From assembly GCA_037176885.1 (NCBI GenBank), contig JAWWNJ010000017.1, forward strand, positions 1,550,001 to 1,614,000: a DNA stretch of 64,000 nucleotides, in the 5' to 3' direction. The translations under genes were made by a program, and so were the position numbers. The notes under the pieces were generated by a model. That model saw only the letters and a list, made by a program, of their open reading frames with translations. It had not been told where the DNA came from and searched no databases. This DNA is from Favolaschia claudopus. Lineage: Eukaryota > Basidiomycota > Agaricomycetes > Agaricales > Mycenaceae. Shown here in pieces: positions 34,301-46,384 of the stretch. How positions within the stretch are numbered: the stretch's first letter is position 1; every line of letters begins with the position of its first letter.

Positions 34301-34996
34301 AGCGCCCCAGATATCGGAACGAGGTGATCGTGAGCACCCCGGAGTCTTCACAAGTGCTGATTTCATGAATGCTTTCACATCCGTCGTTGGCTGAGCCGTA
34401 AGCCCGGAGACATCGGCGTAAAATTGCCTAACGCGTAGGACGCACAACGTGGCGCAGCACAACCTGAGCTTGAGGTCGACTGTACCATGAGGCGAAGAGC
34501 CGTTAACCAGCAAGATTTGAGCGTCCCAGAGACCCGTCCGCCGCGTGATTCTTCGTACCCAGTCAAAAAAGTCAAAAACACGACTCACCAATATATCGTC
34601 CGACCGTAACTCATACGGATCTGACTCTGCGCCTTCAGCACTAAGCCTTTCACCATTCACAAACGTCCCGTTCGATGATTTGACATCCCGAATGAGCACC
34701 TAACGTCAGACAAAACCCAAAAGCAAGAATAGACAATGTAACTCGTCAACACTCCGTAATCGCGCAATTTCGATCCCTCCACTCACCCTACCATTCTCGA
34801 TCCACGTCTCCGCATGCTGCCTACTCAGCACCCTACTCTCGAACACTCCATTCCCTGCCCCAGGCGCACTCTTCTGGTTAAGCTGGCGGCCGATCCGCAC
34901 GCGTGTCGCGGGCGGTAACGGGATTCGTTTTGGCGGAAAGAACGATTCGTCTAGAGGGAGAAGATAGAGGCCCGGGACAGGGTCGGGAGCCTGCAT
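31336..34996 (-). CDS. FHA-domain, tail-anchored protein (SLMAP/Far9/Far10-like)
   Basis: Likely STRIPAK complex subunit of the SLMAP / yeast Far9-Far10 / Neurospora HAM-4 type, 952 aa. Exons: 34787-34996, 34589-34699, 33792-33994, 33206-33729, 31336-33146; total divisible by three. The FHA phosphothreonine-binding domain lies at about residues 30-130: VRIGRQ, SRQHAETW, SSNGTFVNGE. Long Ser/Pro/Glu-rich linkers and coiled-coil-like segments follow (EELAALRQEATNLQRARARR; a second near SAQLDALSIQLGTLHGRLRA). The last 20 residues form a hydrophobic segment, YGAVGAGMMIVAAAWWG, fitting a C-terminal membrane anchor as in SLMAP. In fungi this complex controls hyphal fusion, fruiting and cell-cycle exit. 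The second intron, 33995-34588, is 594 nt, ten times the local norm. Assignment rests on the domain order. Confidence 0.8.
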
Positions 34997-35378
34997 GGGG
35001 TATAATACACGAGGCCGATGAAGACTCGAGCGGAAGAAAGTGGCGTAAACCTAGAATGGAAACTTTGCCGCCTTACATCATACAAGACAAACCATTTCGT
35101 ATTATTGCACAGAAAAAAAGAAAACAAATGTAATAAAACAGATCAAAAACGAGAGATACGCTACGATTGCAGGATGAGTGGTAGTAGTACTGGAGTGCAG
35201 GATTAGGTGAGCCCATGTGAGAGACAGAGAGACAAGGAGCGGTGCGGGTAAGTGGATAAGATGCGATAGAGTGAGAGTGAGAGCAGATGCAGAGCAATGC
35301 GACGAGAGACAAGTGAAATAAATAATGCAAATGGTGGTTTGGGTGTCCGTTGTGATTATTTTCTTTCCCTGTTTTCTG
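34997..35378. other. Intergenic between same-strand genes
   Basis: About 380 bases, AT-rich in part, holding the promoter of the FHA gene and the 3' end of the next gene. No further feature was recognised. Confidence 0.45.
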
Positions 35379-38300
35379 TTACGGCCGCGCCGCCAGCAAC
35401 GTCCGAATCTCCGCGATACAATCGCTCAGCCTCGCATGCACCTCCCTCGCATTCTCCAACAGCGGCTTAATATTCTCCGGCGTCATAGCAAGCTTCGGAT
35501 CCGGCAACGTCGCAGGCGGCATCGACCTCACGGATCCCGTCTTGCCTCCGCGCCTCGACCTTGAAAAATGCCTTGAAGGACTCTCCGCTTTCGAAGATCT
35601 CGTGGATATCGGTGACTTGGAATCCGCATGCTCCTCGACATTCGAAAGCCTTGTCCCCCGCGCAGGCCCCGCCGCACCCGCCGTCAAATCATGCACAGAC
35701 GTCCTTGACCCGCTAGGCGACCGTAAAGGGGTCGTCGGTCTCCCAGGTGCAGCAGCCAAGAACGACGCATGCATATACGGCGATCTCCCTCGAATGGTCG
35801 ACCCACCTCGTCGTGCAGCAGCCGCAGCCGTCTCCGCATCCGACGCAGAATCCTCCATCCGATCCCAATCCTCCTCCTCATCTCCCGTGCTATTGCTAGC
35901 GCTCTCCCTTCCACCTGATATCCCACTGAACGTCGGATACACCTCATGCTCATACCCATCCTGCTCGCCCTCCATCGACACATCAGCAGCGGCAGACGGC
36001 GGCGGGGTCTTGCCTTTCCCAATGCGAAAGATTGACGCCAACGACGGCCGACGGGGCGACGCTGTTTTGAGTGAAGGAGGATCAAAAGGCGACATCGGCC
36101 GATGCGTTGACCGAACCGACACCGACTCCGGACCCGCACTGGTTTTGGCCCGCCTGCGCTGCTGCTTCCCATGCGTCGCCACCTGCCGATGCTGATACAA
36201 ATGCTGCCCATGCAAGTCACTCGACGACTCGGTGCTCACAGAAGTCGACGAAACAGGTATCGGCGGCGTCCCTGCACCCCCACCCCCCTTCGTCAACGCC
36301 CTCAACATATCCCGGATCCCCGTCATCCGCATCCGACTACTCCTCCTCTTCTTATCCTTCCCAGGGGCCCCTGGCACAGCGCTAGCACTCTCCTCCGATG
36401 GTAGAGTGACAGTACTGTTCATCGGATCTCCCCACCGCCAATCCCGATTCACAGTCGTACTGCTCCCAATCATCATCCCCGCGATCTCCTCCGGAATGTC
36501 CTCCGCGCCAAACGACTCGTCCGGACCTCCGGGCGTTGGATTCAGCATCTCCTTCAACAAGAGAAGCTGCCTCTGACTGAGATCGTTCCGCCCCGTCGAC
36601 GCTCGCCAAGCGAGATTGCTCCCTGGACTGGCAAGTGGCGGACCAGGCATCGCGCCAAGACTCGAGGTTGTCGCCAACGGTGGCGGAGCTGCAAGGGGCT
36701 TGCCATCCGCATCTTGGAGCGTGATAGCCCGTTCACGCTTCGTCTTGATCCCATCGCTGCCGCCTACTGAAGTTTGTTGCATAGCAGGCGCAGAGTTACT
36801 CGTACTCGGAGGCGTAGTGGAGGTCCCACCACCCCCAAGCTCAATGAGCAACTCGGCGCATTCCCAGGAAATCCGGTACTTGGAGTTGATGGTGTAGAAC
36901 GCAGAAGCCATCTGTTTGTATGCTTGCTGCTGGACCTGCTGCGCTGACGGTGGACCATTTTGAGACGAGGACGTATTCGAGCGATGGCGTTTGAAGAATG
37001 TCGGAGATGTCCGCGCAGACTCCTCCTTCTCTCTAGACTGAACAGGATGATGGAGAACATGGGCGTCAAGAATCCCCTGTACTTCCAACACCAGAGTCTG
37101 GTACGTATTCTGCAGCTCTTTGAGCTCTAAAATGACAACTTCTCGTCAGCCTCTGCTCAAAGACAAGAAAAAGAATAAAAACATACCCTCGACATTCCGA
37201 GCAAACTCTCGAACCATCCCCAAATCCCTCCTCAGCCCGACCTGCGCCTGACTGATCCTGGCAGGAATCTTCAAGTCACCCAAGGAATTCCTCCGCATCG
37301 TCCCAGTAGCACTGTTTACTAACGGACTACTAGCAGCTACGGCAGCCGCAGCGCCAACGACCGGATTCGTACCCGCTGAACGTCCTAACGACGCCGTCCC
37401 GGGTGATACAGGCGGCTTCGGTGACGGAGAATTTGAATGCGAGTGTGAACGGGAAGGCGGTGGAGAGGCCGAAGAGGAATACGGTGTTAATGACGGTGAG
37501 GAAGAGGAAGCTAAGGAGATAGGTGAGGCCAGTGGCAATGACCCGGGGCTTGATCCCAGTGAGAAAGTTGGTGAGAATGGGGCAGGATGTAGCACATCCA
37601 GCTTCCGCGGCGAGCCAATATTGATAGGCGCGGACGCTTTCATAGTCGCCGTACTCCCACTTGCAGATCGTACAGTCTGCGGCGGCGACGGCGGCTGGAG
37701 CTGCACATCCACAGGCGGTACCGCAAGCTGCGAAGGCGGCGGAAGGCCGTCGATCGAGGTCTTCTCACTTCCACCACCCTTCTTTCCCTTCCCCCCGCCA
37801 TTCTCCTTCTCATCCCCCAACCCCACAACGGCCGTGATTGACACCCCGCTCTTCGTCCTTTTATGCCTCTGCCCAACAAGACTAATCCTCCGTACATTCC
37901 TCTCCACGAATCCCATCCCCTCCTTCCGCCCCAAATCCTCCACACTTCCCACTACGGCACCAGACGGCCTCCCAACGCCCAAGATCCCATACCCCTTACT
38001 CGGACTCGCATCCGGCGTCGGATTCTGCTGCTGTGTTTTCCCAGTAGGTGTCGCATCCTCCCCACCCCCATCCCCATTCAACGGCCGTATCGTCCTCCTT
38101 ATCTGCACGAACCCCAAACTCCTCCTCTTCACCAACTTCGTCTTCCCGCCCTCTTTCTCCTCGCGCCCACCAAGCGGCGTAGGCGTATACGGCCGCTCCG
38201 CCACACTCAACTCCGCCTGTCCTTCCCGAGCGGCACCATCTCGACCCACACCACCTCCTCCCCCTCCTCCTGTGCCGCCGCGCGACTTTCTTCGCTCCTC

Positions 38301-40740
38301 CCGGTCAGCAGGCGATCCAGATGCACCCCGAAAAAACCACCCTCTCGGCGCAGATGCGTCAGGAGGGGTATGCGGTGTCCGTGGAGGCGTCATAGGCACG
38401 TTTTCCTGCTGCCCTGAACCCGAGCCGCCGTATTGCGAGTGCCGACGGGACTTGCTGCTATTCTTGGGCGGTGTGGTAGGAGGAGGTTGTGGATGCGCAT
38501 ACGAATGCCGTGAACCAGAATGTGAGGAATGCGAGCCAGTGCGTAGGGAATTGGCGCTGGGAGGCCGGGGTGTGGCTTCTGTGGCGAAACCATTTGCGTG
38601 GGCCGTAATATCTTGTATGATATCGAGCTCGGGATCTACAATGAAAAGATATCAGAATTTGGAGACCGAACAGCTTGCAGAAATGGCAAAGCGACTGACC
38701 TCCCAACCCCTCGCTCTCGACACTGATACTACTCCCTTTCTTCCGCCTCGAAGCCGCCCCTGCCCCACCCCCAAACCCCCACCTCTTTACACTCCCAATT
38801 CTCGCCAACAACCCCGGCGAGCCAAGCACCACATGGCTTCCCGACGCACCCGCGCCGACTGGCTGCATGCCATACGGATTCGGCGCACTCGCGCTCGAAT
38901 TATTCGGATGCGCATTCGAGTACGCGTTCTGCGGGTACGCAGCGCTGCTACTCGAACTCGTAGCCGCCACACTAGACGACCCGTAGATCGCACTGGGCCC
39001 TGCACCAAGTCCATCCTCAGCATCCCAATCCTCCTCCGCCGTCTCCGCATCCTCAGAACTCTCCCTCCCCAATCCCCTTCTCCCCATCATCTCCCGCATC
39101 TCCACCACCCCTGATCCGCCTCCCGCCCCATTAGGCCGACTCTTCTTCCTCAGCCTCCTCCTCTCCCTGTGAATAGGCGGACTCGGCGGCAGTCCCGCTA
39201 GCCCCTTCGCTAATTGCGCGACCTGTCTCGGCCTCGTCAGTGCGGTCGTGCTCCCTGCGCTCGTATGCGTATAGGCTATCGATGCATTGTCAGGCGCCGA
39301 AAACACACTAGCGGTCGGACTTCGCGGGAAGGGTTGCAGTCCCAAGCCAGGGTCAGGTATATTCAGCCCAAGCATCCCCAGGCCTGCGCCGCGCCCGATG
39401 CTGCTTGCGGGTGTGATACCACCGGGTAAAGGTGGAACGGGCGGCGGGGGACTGGAATTGAGGGAATATGGTGCGAGTGTACGCCGTGTACGTGCGGTGA
39501 CGGTGCGGTCTTCGTCCGCGCCGAATCCAAGCTCAGCGTCTTCGTCTTCGTCGCTCGATTCGCCGCCCCATTCTTGTCGAGCGGTGGAACCTGAGGCGGT
39601 ACGTAGCCGTTGTTGGATCTTACTGGCACGAGGGGTGCGTTGCGTTGCGCGTACAGGCGGGGGAAAGGAGAATGCCGAAGAGGTGCCTGCGTTCGTGTCT
39701 TCGTTATTATTACTATTCGGTGAGTCGGCGTCCACTGCGGGAGAAGAAGACGGCTCGTCTTCGTCATCATCTTCCTCCGCAAAGTCGTCGTCCCAATTTT
39801 CTGTCGTTTCGTGAGAGTCGCGGTGTCGTGGTTCATGACGGTCTTGGTGGGCGTCGTTAGGTGGTCGCGTTGCGGTCTTGTTACTGTGGAATTCAAAGTC
39901 GTCGTCCCAGTTTTCGGAGGCTTCTGTGAAAAGAGATGAGCATCTGACGCGGAAGCAGTATAAATAATTTTCGATAGACCGCGTGCATCAGAGATCAAGT
40001 CGAGGCACAGATGGCTACGACGGTGGAAAAGAGGTCTGCAGAACGCAGATAACGATAGAGAGTGAAAGAAATTGTAACTGCAAGACGACGTGCGCCATAT
40101 CGCTGGAAAGCCCCCTAGCGCCACGGTAGACACATACGCGCTGTGCGGATTGTACGCTCTGAGTATGTTCAGAGCATACAGTGCGGAGAGAAGCGTCCGC
40201 CGACAGGAGAAAGGCACTTCGATTGCAACAGAATGGCATATAGCGCTGCACACGGAGATGAACAGCCAGAGCCTCCAACACGTGGGGGAGTGTGCGATAG
40301 TGGACCGAGCAATCGAGGACTACAGTGCGAATCGCGAGTGAAAAGAGCCTGCAGAACTCTGCAAGTCCTCCACCAACCCACAGAACGAAAGCCACACTTG
40401 TCGAGATATCCGGCCCATGGATACGGGTAATTGCGGCAGAGCGAAGAGATGTCATGGGCGAGGGACTTCCGGCCGAGAAAGTCTTCCCATAGCAAAAGCA
40501 AAAGGTTTTGAGAGACTGGACCTGTGGGCCACTCGAATGCTTGAAGTCGCCGGTATCCATCGCAGCAACGTCGCCCGCCTTTCCCTCCGCCAACAACCGA
40601 CCCATTAACCCATCCAAAGTCCTCAGCAACCGTTCGTCGTCCCCCTCGACCGCGAAAACGAATGAAAATCGCGTGCATCGGGTCCAATATGTGCGGAAAA
40701 AAGGAAAGAAAAGCGACGGCTCACCTGAATTGTGCATCAT
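35379..40740 (-). CDS. Byr4/Bfa1-like Ser/Pro-rich protein with WDDDF motifs
   Basis: Long low-complexity protein, about 1478 aa. Exons: 40725-40740 (inferred), 38700-39923, 37187-38635, 35379-37126; the sum is divisible by three. The N-terminus carries two copies of ENWDDDF (near residues 9 and 45), a third acidic DWDAED, then GLLARIGSVKRWGF, PRGWFFRG, KLVKRRSLGFVQ, HKRTKSGVSIT and a conserved-looking helical part ISQAQVGLRRDLGMVREFA near residue 890. The C-terminus ends in MTPENIKPLLENAREVHARL. The WDDDF motifs and SVKRWG block resemble Byr4/Bfa1, the scaffold of the two-part GAP that restrains the septation or mitotic-exit network at spindle poles; this is a tentative match from memory. 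The first exon, only 16 nt, is the one ATG exon in phase and leaves an 801-nt intron (39924-40724). Antisense long frames at 37621-39114 are shadows. Confidence 0.6.
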
Positions 40741-41631
40741 GTCGTATGATCATGGGTTTCTGGGTCAGCAATGAGCAAAGATGTTCATTCCGGCGGTATG
40801 AGGAGGTATACCGTTGCTTGTGGCAATGAGGCGAGCGTCAAAGGGATACTTTTAGCGGTTAAAGGAACAAGGTCAAAAGCGTTACGCGTGACTGTCACCA
40901 GTGACAAAGCGTTGTCACACCTCATCCCTTTGTTTTCTGCTTTGTCTCACAAGCGCGCTTTGTTCTCTGCGTGGACCACTGACTTCGCTTGGACCACCAA
41001 GCGTGGTGTAGATACCTGAGCATCGCCTCTCTCTTTGCTTTTCTGACCGACCTTCTCGACATCCCGACCAAGATCCCGACCCTTCCCGAAGCAATTTCAT
41101 TGTTTCAACCAGAGGGTGAAATTCGTGAATATGATGCAATGTCCATTTTGAGCGTTTCATGGCTCCAGTTTCGTGCTCCTGACTTGAGCAACGCGTGGAC
41201 TTAGGAAGCACTTGCTTCGGTTGCTCTCCAGTGTCAAAACGCAGAAAAAAAAACATACGCAGGGAATCGTGCGCGTGTGCTCTCCGTGCCGCAGTCTCCC
41301 ATATATGCAGACCGAGCCTTAGACGGAAACTCTTGACGGTTTGTAGTGTCCTGGAACCAATTCAACTTATTCGATCCCCGCCATAACTGGGTCGCCGAGT
41401 CCACCTCGGTCAACCAACTCGATAACGGATACACCCGGAAAATAGTGAGAACGCATGCCAACCCGCGCACGCCGCCGAGTCTCATTGCGCGTTTCCCGGG
41501 GATTTATTGTACCTGCTCGCCCAATTCAACATCGCAAGGCAACTAGTTGCCGTCGTTCAACGTAAACGCAAGAATGAGCGTTTTGAGTTTTTGACTTTAC
41601 TCTCATCTCATCGCCTCTAACCCAAGCGACT
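40741..41631. other. Divergent promoter region
   Basis: About 890 bases between the divergent Byr4-like and CFA-like genes. It contains GTGACTGTCACCAGTGAC near 40888-40905, a short imperfect palindrome, and pyrimidine-rich tracts just before the CFA-like start. No gene is supported. Confidence 0.45.
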
Positions 41632-43804
41632 ATGCCTACCCCCCATTCCTCAACACAACTCCTGAAAACGCCCACCACCCACTCGCCTTACTCCCTCTTC
41701 CGCATCTTAGACAGCTTTTGGTCTTGCTTCGCAGAAGTCCTCACCAGCGCTGGGTCGCGCGTCCTAAACCCCATCGCAGAGAGCACCGTTCTCAAGTAAG
41801 TATATGTTCCATTCATCAAGTGGTATGATTTCATCGGAATGTACAATCAACCTAATGACCCCTCTCAGCGCCCTCACCTCAATAACAACGGGCAAAATCA
41901 CCCTCATCACAAACCCCTCCTCCCCCGAGTCCACCACGCACAGGTTCGGCGACCCCAGTGCAGCCGACTTAGAGGTCACTATTCGGGTCAACTCCGCCGC
42001 TTTCTATACCCGAATTGCGCTGTTCACGGATCTGGGGTTAGCTGAGGCGTTCATGTTCGGTGACAGTGAGAACCTGCTCCTCTTTCTTCATTTTTATTTC
42101 TTAAACATCGAATCAAGTCGACTGCGACGACATCTCAACTCTGATCCAGGTACGTCGTTGAACAGTAAATCGCAAATATGTATAATCAATTTCTAATACC
42201 GGTGTTTATCCAGATCCTCATCCTAAACCGCCCCACTCTAACTCATCAAACCTCCTCACTCCTCGCATCCGCCTTATCCCACGGCCGCCACCTCACCAGC
42301 ACCAAATTCCTCGGCACACTCACAAACTCGCGCGCGAACATCTCGGCGCATTATGATTTGGGAAATACAATGTAAGTACTGTATATTCCTTCTTCCTTCA
42401 TTCCATCTCAACTCCCTGTACTCTGCCAATAGGTTCAAGGCGTTTTTGAGCCAAGATATGAACTACTCCTCCGCTATATTCAAAGACTACAACGAGGATC
42501 TCAATCCCATTCCTATCAAAACTACCCGAGAGTCGTTGGAGGATGCACAGTTACGCAAAGTCAGGTAAGTATGTCCAAAGTAAACAAACGATCACTGAGC
42601 TTCGAAGGATTGTCAAATAATGTATTGATAACTTGTCCAGATTGGTTCTGAAGAAAGCAAATATCCAACCCGGCCAATGCGTCTTCGAAATCGGTATGCA
42701 ATACTCCCTTGGCAATTCCAAGAATCAGTTCACAATCTCACGAAATCTCTCTACAACAGGCACCGGCTGGGCCTCCCTCGCCATCCTCGCCGCAAAAACC
42801 TTCGACTGCACCATCCACACCCTCACCCTCTCCTCCAACCAAGCAGCCTTAGCCCGCACTCTCATCGAACACGCTGAGCTGTCAGACAAAATCACTGTGC
42901 ACTGCATGGACTTTCGTTCCTTCCCCGTCGCTTTCCCCGCTTTGGCGGGTACCTTCGACAGGTTCATCAGCGTGGAGATGATCGAGCACGTTGGGAAGGA
43001 TTTTCTTAACGAATATTGGAGGGTGGCGGATTGGGCGTTGAAGGAGGGGACGGGGAGGGGTGTTGTGCAGGGGATCACGCTACCTGAGAGTCGTGAGTGT
43101 CGATTCATCAAATCGCGGTAAAGTTAGATATGATTGACGGGCAATGCCAGGTGTAGCATCGTACAACGCTGGCGTTGATTTCATTCAAAAATGGGTTCGT
43201 CTTTATGGCATTTTATGCACGCCTCCACTTATCGACCTGTTTCAATCTTCCGATCGCAGAGTCAGTCGCACAAACCCACATAAAACCCTATAATAAATTT
43301 CGCTGACCGTTTTCCAGTTTTCCCCGGCGGCTACCTCCCCTCCCTCACCCTCCTCGTCGGGTCCTTGAACTCAGGCTCCCAATCCCGCCTCATCGTCGAC
43401 TCCGTACTGAACATCGGCCCACACTACGCGCGTACCCTGCGCGAATGGAAACGCAATTTCCTCGAAAACTGGGAAGGCGTAATCGCGAAGGCGTTGGTGG
43501 AGGAATATAACTTGGATGCAGAGGAGTTGGAGGTGTTCCGGAGGAAGTGGATATGTGCGTTTTTCCTCTTCCTTGGGTGTTTTGTTGCGTTTTCTTTAAC
43601 GGGAACTGACGAGATGAGCAGATTATTTGTGAGTCTGTCGATTTCTGGGTTGATTGCAAGCATCGAATTGTGTATTGACGAATTCACTCATATAGCGACT
43701 ACTGCGAGGCGGGTTTCAAGACACGAACACTTGGAGATCATATCATCACATTCACGCGCGAGGGGAATATAGAATTTGGATGCGATATCGAGGTGGATTT
43801 TTGA
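41632..43804 (+). CDS. Cyclopropane-fatty-acyl-phospholipid synthase-like methyltransferase
   Basis: SAM-dependent methyltransferase of the CFA synthase (Mycolic_acid_cyclopropane synthase) family, 488 aa, acting on unsaturated acyl chains of membrane lipids. Exons: 41632-41795, 41869-42065, 42118-42149, 42214-42371, 42433-42564, 42641-42693, 42760-43092, 43151-43194, 43260, 43318-43554, 43622-43628, 43696-43804; total 1467 nt. Family signatures: DCDDIS, AHYDLGN, MNYSSAIF, SAM motif FEIGTGWAS, FDRFISVEMIEHVG, FPGGYLPS and, near the end, YYFDYCEAGFKTRTLGD. The single-base exon at 43260 is required to join DFIQKW to IFPGG in frame with normal GT-AG borders on both sides. The 7-nt exon 43622-43628 completes WIYYFDYCEAGF. 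The start is the only ATG in phase near the conserved region. No membrane anchor is obvious in the first 60 residues beyond a mild hydrophobic stretch. Confidence 0.9.
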
Positions 43805-45082
43805 ATACTGGTGAGCTGTTGATTCGGCTTCGAAATTCAAAATCTCGATGTACATTGTCAGTTATAGCATATGGAGAATAGTTTCCTCGAAGTTTAAATC
43901 CGAGAATATCCTACCTTGAACCAGATTAGGAATCAGCTTGGCCAGTGCTTGGCCTGATCGTGGATTGTTCAATCCGGGCACTTTCTGCCAGCGCCACAAT
44001 CAGCGGGACAAGAAATAGAGGTAGAAAGTTCGTCAGGAACGAACACTCTTCATTATCGAACTCCGCACGTGGGATTCCCTTGTATGAAGTGCTCGTCTAT
44101 TTATAACGCTCATTCCACCTTATCTTTGCGCCTTTCCTTCAAGGGATATGCCCCCTGGTTTCATCATTTTGTTTCTCCTTGGATATGCATGAACATTCAG
44201 CAGCTGCATTGCATCTCATTGCATTCAGACGTTGGGGCGGCCCGCATTTAGATTTTACTCAATGATCTTCTACGAGGACGGGCCGCCGGGATCTTTGTTG
44301 ATTCATGAGAGCTCGACTTGAGATGATTACGGGCGAAAGGCAAAAGGGAATCTATTCAACTGTATACCTAGACGCCCCCAAGTTCCGGGCAGAAGAAAGC
44401 TCAACATTGACAACATCCTCAAAGGCCTCGACTTTTGGACATTCCTCGAGTTAGGCACCGAAGGAAACGCGTCGTGTCCCGATTTCTTTCTCCCCCACTT
44501 CTATGTAGCTCCTTTACGTGCGTGGGGTTATTTTCAGCGGGAACCAACCCGAAATCTGCTCTTTCCGCGCCAGACATGTCTGGGCCTCCTGGCCTCCACC
44601 TCAGATAAAAAAAAATTGACCTGAACGTTGGAGAATCTGGTCAGCAAAATGTCAATGCCCCAGCTTCTGCGAGCGCCCACAACGCCTCGCTTCGAATTCT
44701 CAATGAATATCGTCGTGAACATCTATCATTGTAGATCGTTGTTCAACGTTTCACGAACGCGGATCCCGAAGTCACACGACCATCAAGGTGGCTGTGCTCG
44801 GCCGATGCTTGCCCTCCGCCAAACCTCGCCAAACCCACTCCTTGCCGTCTACCATCATCACCGACGGGCCCAATGGCGCAAACAGCGCAGCTTGTCTCCA
44901 GTCCCATTGTCTCCGAACACGCGATAGCTCGATAGTGTCGCGTGCTCAGATGAATAGGTTAGCTGCGGCCGTGGTAGGGCTCCAGTGACCGCAGCTACTC
45001 TCAATTTTATATGGACTCAACAGGACTCAACCGCTGACCAGCGAGGTTCTTTTGCTATGCAACGCAGATCATCCTGTCCTTT
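43805..45082. other. Gene-free 1.3 kb
   Basis: No gene is supported between the CFA-like gene and the inverted-repeat element. Around 44065-44110 there is a promoter-like arrangement, a CACGTG E-box followed by TATTTATAACG, but no gene starts downstream; it may be a relic. Confidence 0.4.
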
Positions 45083-45203
45083 CACAGGCGGCAGGCCTCA
45101 TGGTTTATTTTGATATAATCCGCCGTGGTTTATACGCCGTTTACACGCCGTTTACTGCTTCCCTTTGTCACGTTAGGCGCCGGGAATATGACATCATTGA
45201 TGG
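45083..45203. repeat. Left terminal inverted repeat
   Basis: Matches the reverse complement of 46258-46384 along nearly its whole length, including CGCCGTGGTTTATACGCCG, CGTTTACTGCTTCCC and the GACATCATTGAT end. Internally it has three short tandem copies of GTTTAYACGCC. Confidence 0.85.
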
Positions 45204-45532
45204 TCCTGTTTGCTGATTTGCCGTGACATCCATTTGGCCGGTTATTCGGGTTTAAATGGTGATTTACTCAAGTCTAATTGTTGAGGCAAGTCTCGACAGA
45301 CTCACCCCGTCCTCGCGCTTACCCAGTATCCCCACCTCTCAGGTCGCAAGTGGGATACACGACTTGACTCACCCCCCGGGTCGGAAGTAGTCATGTCGTA
45401 CGGGTAAGCAACTTTCCCCGCGCTGCCTTGTCTCTGAGACATTGCACTGACCCTCGCCTCCTTGGCCGAAAGCAGGGATCAGCCGTCAAGACTCGTCTTT
45501 GTTTCTGAAACATCAATTCAATACTTCAACCC

Positions 45533-45572
45533 GGCGAGACGAAGAAGAGATCAGTTCTCTCTTCGTCTCGCC
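45533..45572. repeat. Hairpin, 13-bp perfect stem
   Basis: GGCGAGACGAAGA at 45533-45545 pairs with TCTTCGTCTCGCC at 45560-45572 around a 14-nt loop. It lies inside the TIR element. Confidence 0.85.
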
Positions 45573-46009
45573 AGGTCAGCACTACTATCTTTCAGTTCCC
45601 ATAAATATTACTTACTCAAATCTCTCTTCGTCTCAATAGCCTCACTGTATCTCACCGATTGCCCACCCATTAGTATTTACCCACACCTAGTCAGTATTAT
45701 CTACTGTTGTATGCCATTACGGCGCGAGGCGCCGTCCATCTATCCTATTACGAGTCGGCCGCGACTCTTTTCTTGGCTACTTTCCGCTCCCGCGTCCAAC
45801 GAGATGAAAACAATTAGACACAAAAATTGTGTGTTTTTATGCTTCCTGAGTACTTACTATCTGCATTCTGAATACATCACTTTATTAAGCAAGGCCAAAA
45901 TTCAAATTACAGCTGGACTCGTGTTAGAAATGTGCAGTACTGGTCAGTCCAGCATTGCTGGTGTATTCCACCTCAAAATTTGAGAATGCTGGTAGGTTTC
46001 CCAACATTC

Positions 46010-46037
46010 TGGGAGGTTTCCACTCGGAAACCTCCCA
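46010..46037. repeat. Hairpin, 12-bp perfect stem, ACTC loop
   Basis: TGGGAGGTTTCC and GGAAACCTCCCA flank ACTC. It lies inside the TIR element, 350 nt from its right end; a further partial copy, AGGTTTCCC, precedes it. Confidence 0.85.
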
Positions 46038-46257
46038 CATTACACCAAGCAAACACCAAGGGTGTGATATGCAAATACATGCCACCATACATTTTGACTG
46101 GTATATCGGGCAATGTTGAATTCTCGCATCTCCTCCTGAACCTGTTACCTGACTCCGCTATATCTTCCATTCACGATCAGTTGAAGAAACTCCAGAATAA
46201 ATTATGGCGGATGCAAAACGCAAGCAAAACGTAACTCGAAGAACACCAAAAGAAGAC

Positions 46258-46384
46258 TGGTCTTATCAATGACATCATATTCTCGGCGCCTAATTTTGAC
46301 AAAGGGAAGCAGTAAACGGCGTATAAACGGCGTATAAACCACGGCGGATTATTTTGATGTAAACCATGAGGCGTGCCGCCTGTG
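46258..46384. repeat. Right terminal inverted repeat
   Basis: Partner of 45083-45203, in reverse orientation, beginning at about CTGGTCTTATCAATGAC and ending GCCGCCTGTG just before the TTT duplication. A few substitutions and 1-3 nt indels separate the copies. Confidence 0.85.

Larger units (their letters stand above)
45083..46384. mobile_element. Non-autonomous TIR element with 3-bp duplication
   Basis: A 1302-bp element bounded by terminal inverted repeats of about 120 bp, each starting CACAGGCGGCA(G/C)GCC, flanked on both sides by TTT (45080-45082 and 46385-46387). It has no transposase frame. A 3-bp target duplication and a CACAG start fit CACTA/EnSpm-like or PIF-Harbinger-like DNA transposons; the class is inferred. 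The interior carries two strong hairpins. Such elements are moved in trans by related transposases. Confidence 0.8.

Noticed and set aside
37621..39114. 497-codon plus-strand frame
   Set aside because: Antisense shadow of the Byr4-like gene, with no splice logic or domains.
45462..45983. 173-codon frame inside the TIR element
   Set aside because: No transposase motif, and it reads through the perfect hairpin at 45533, so it is likely chance.
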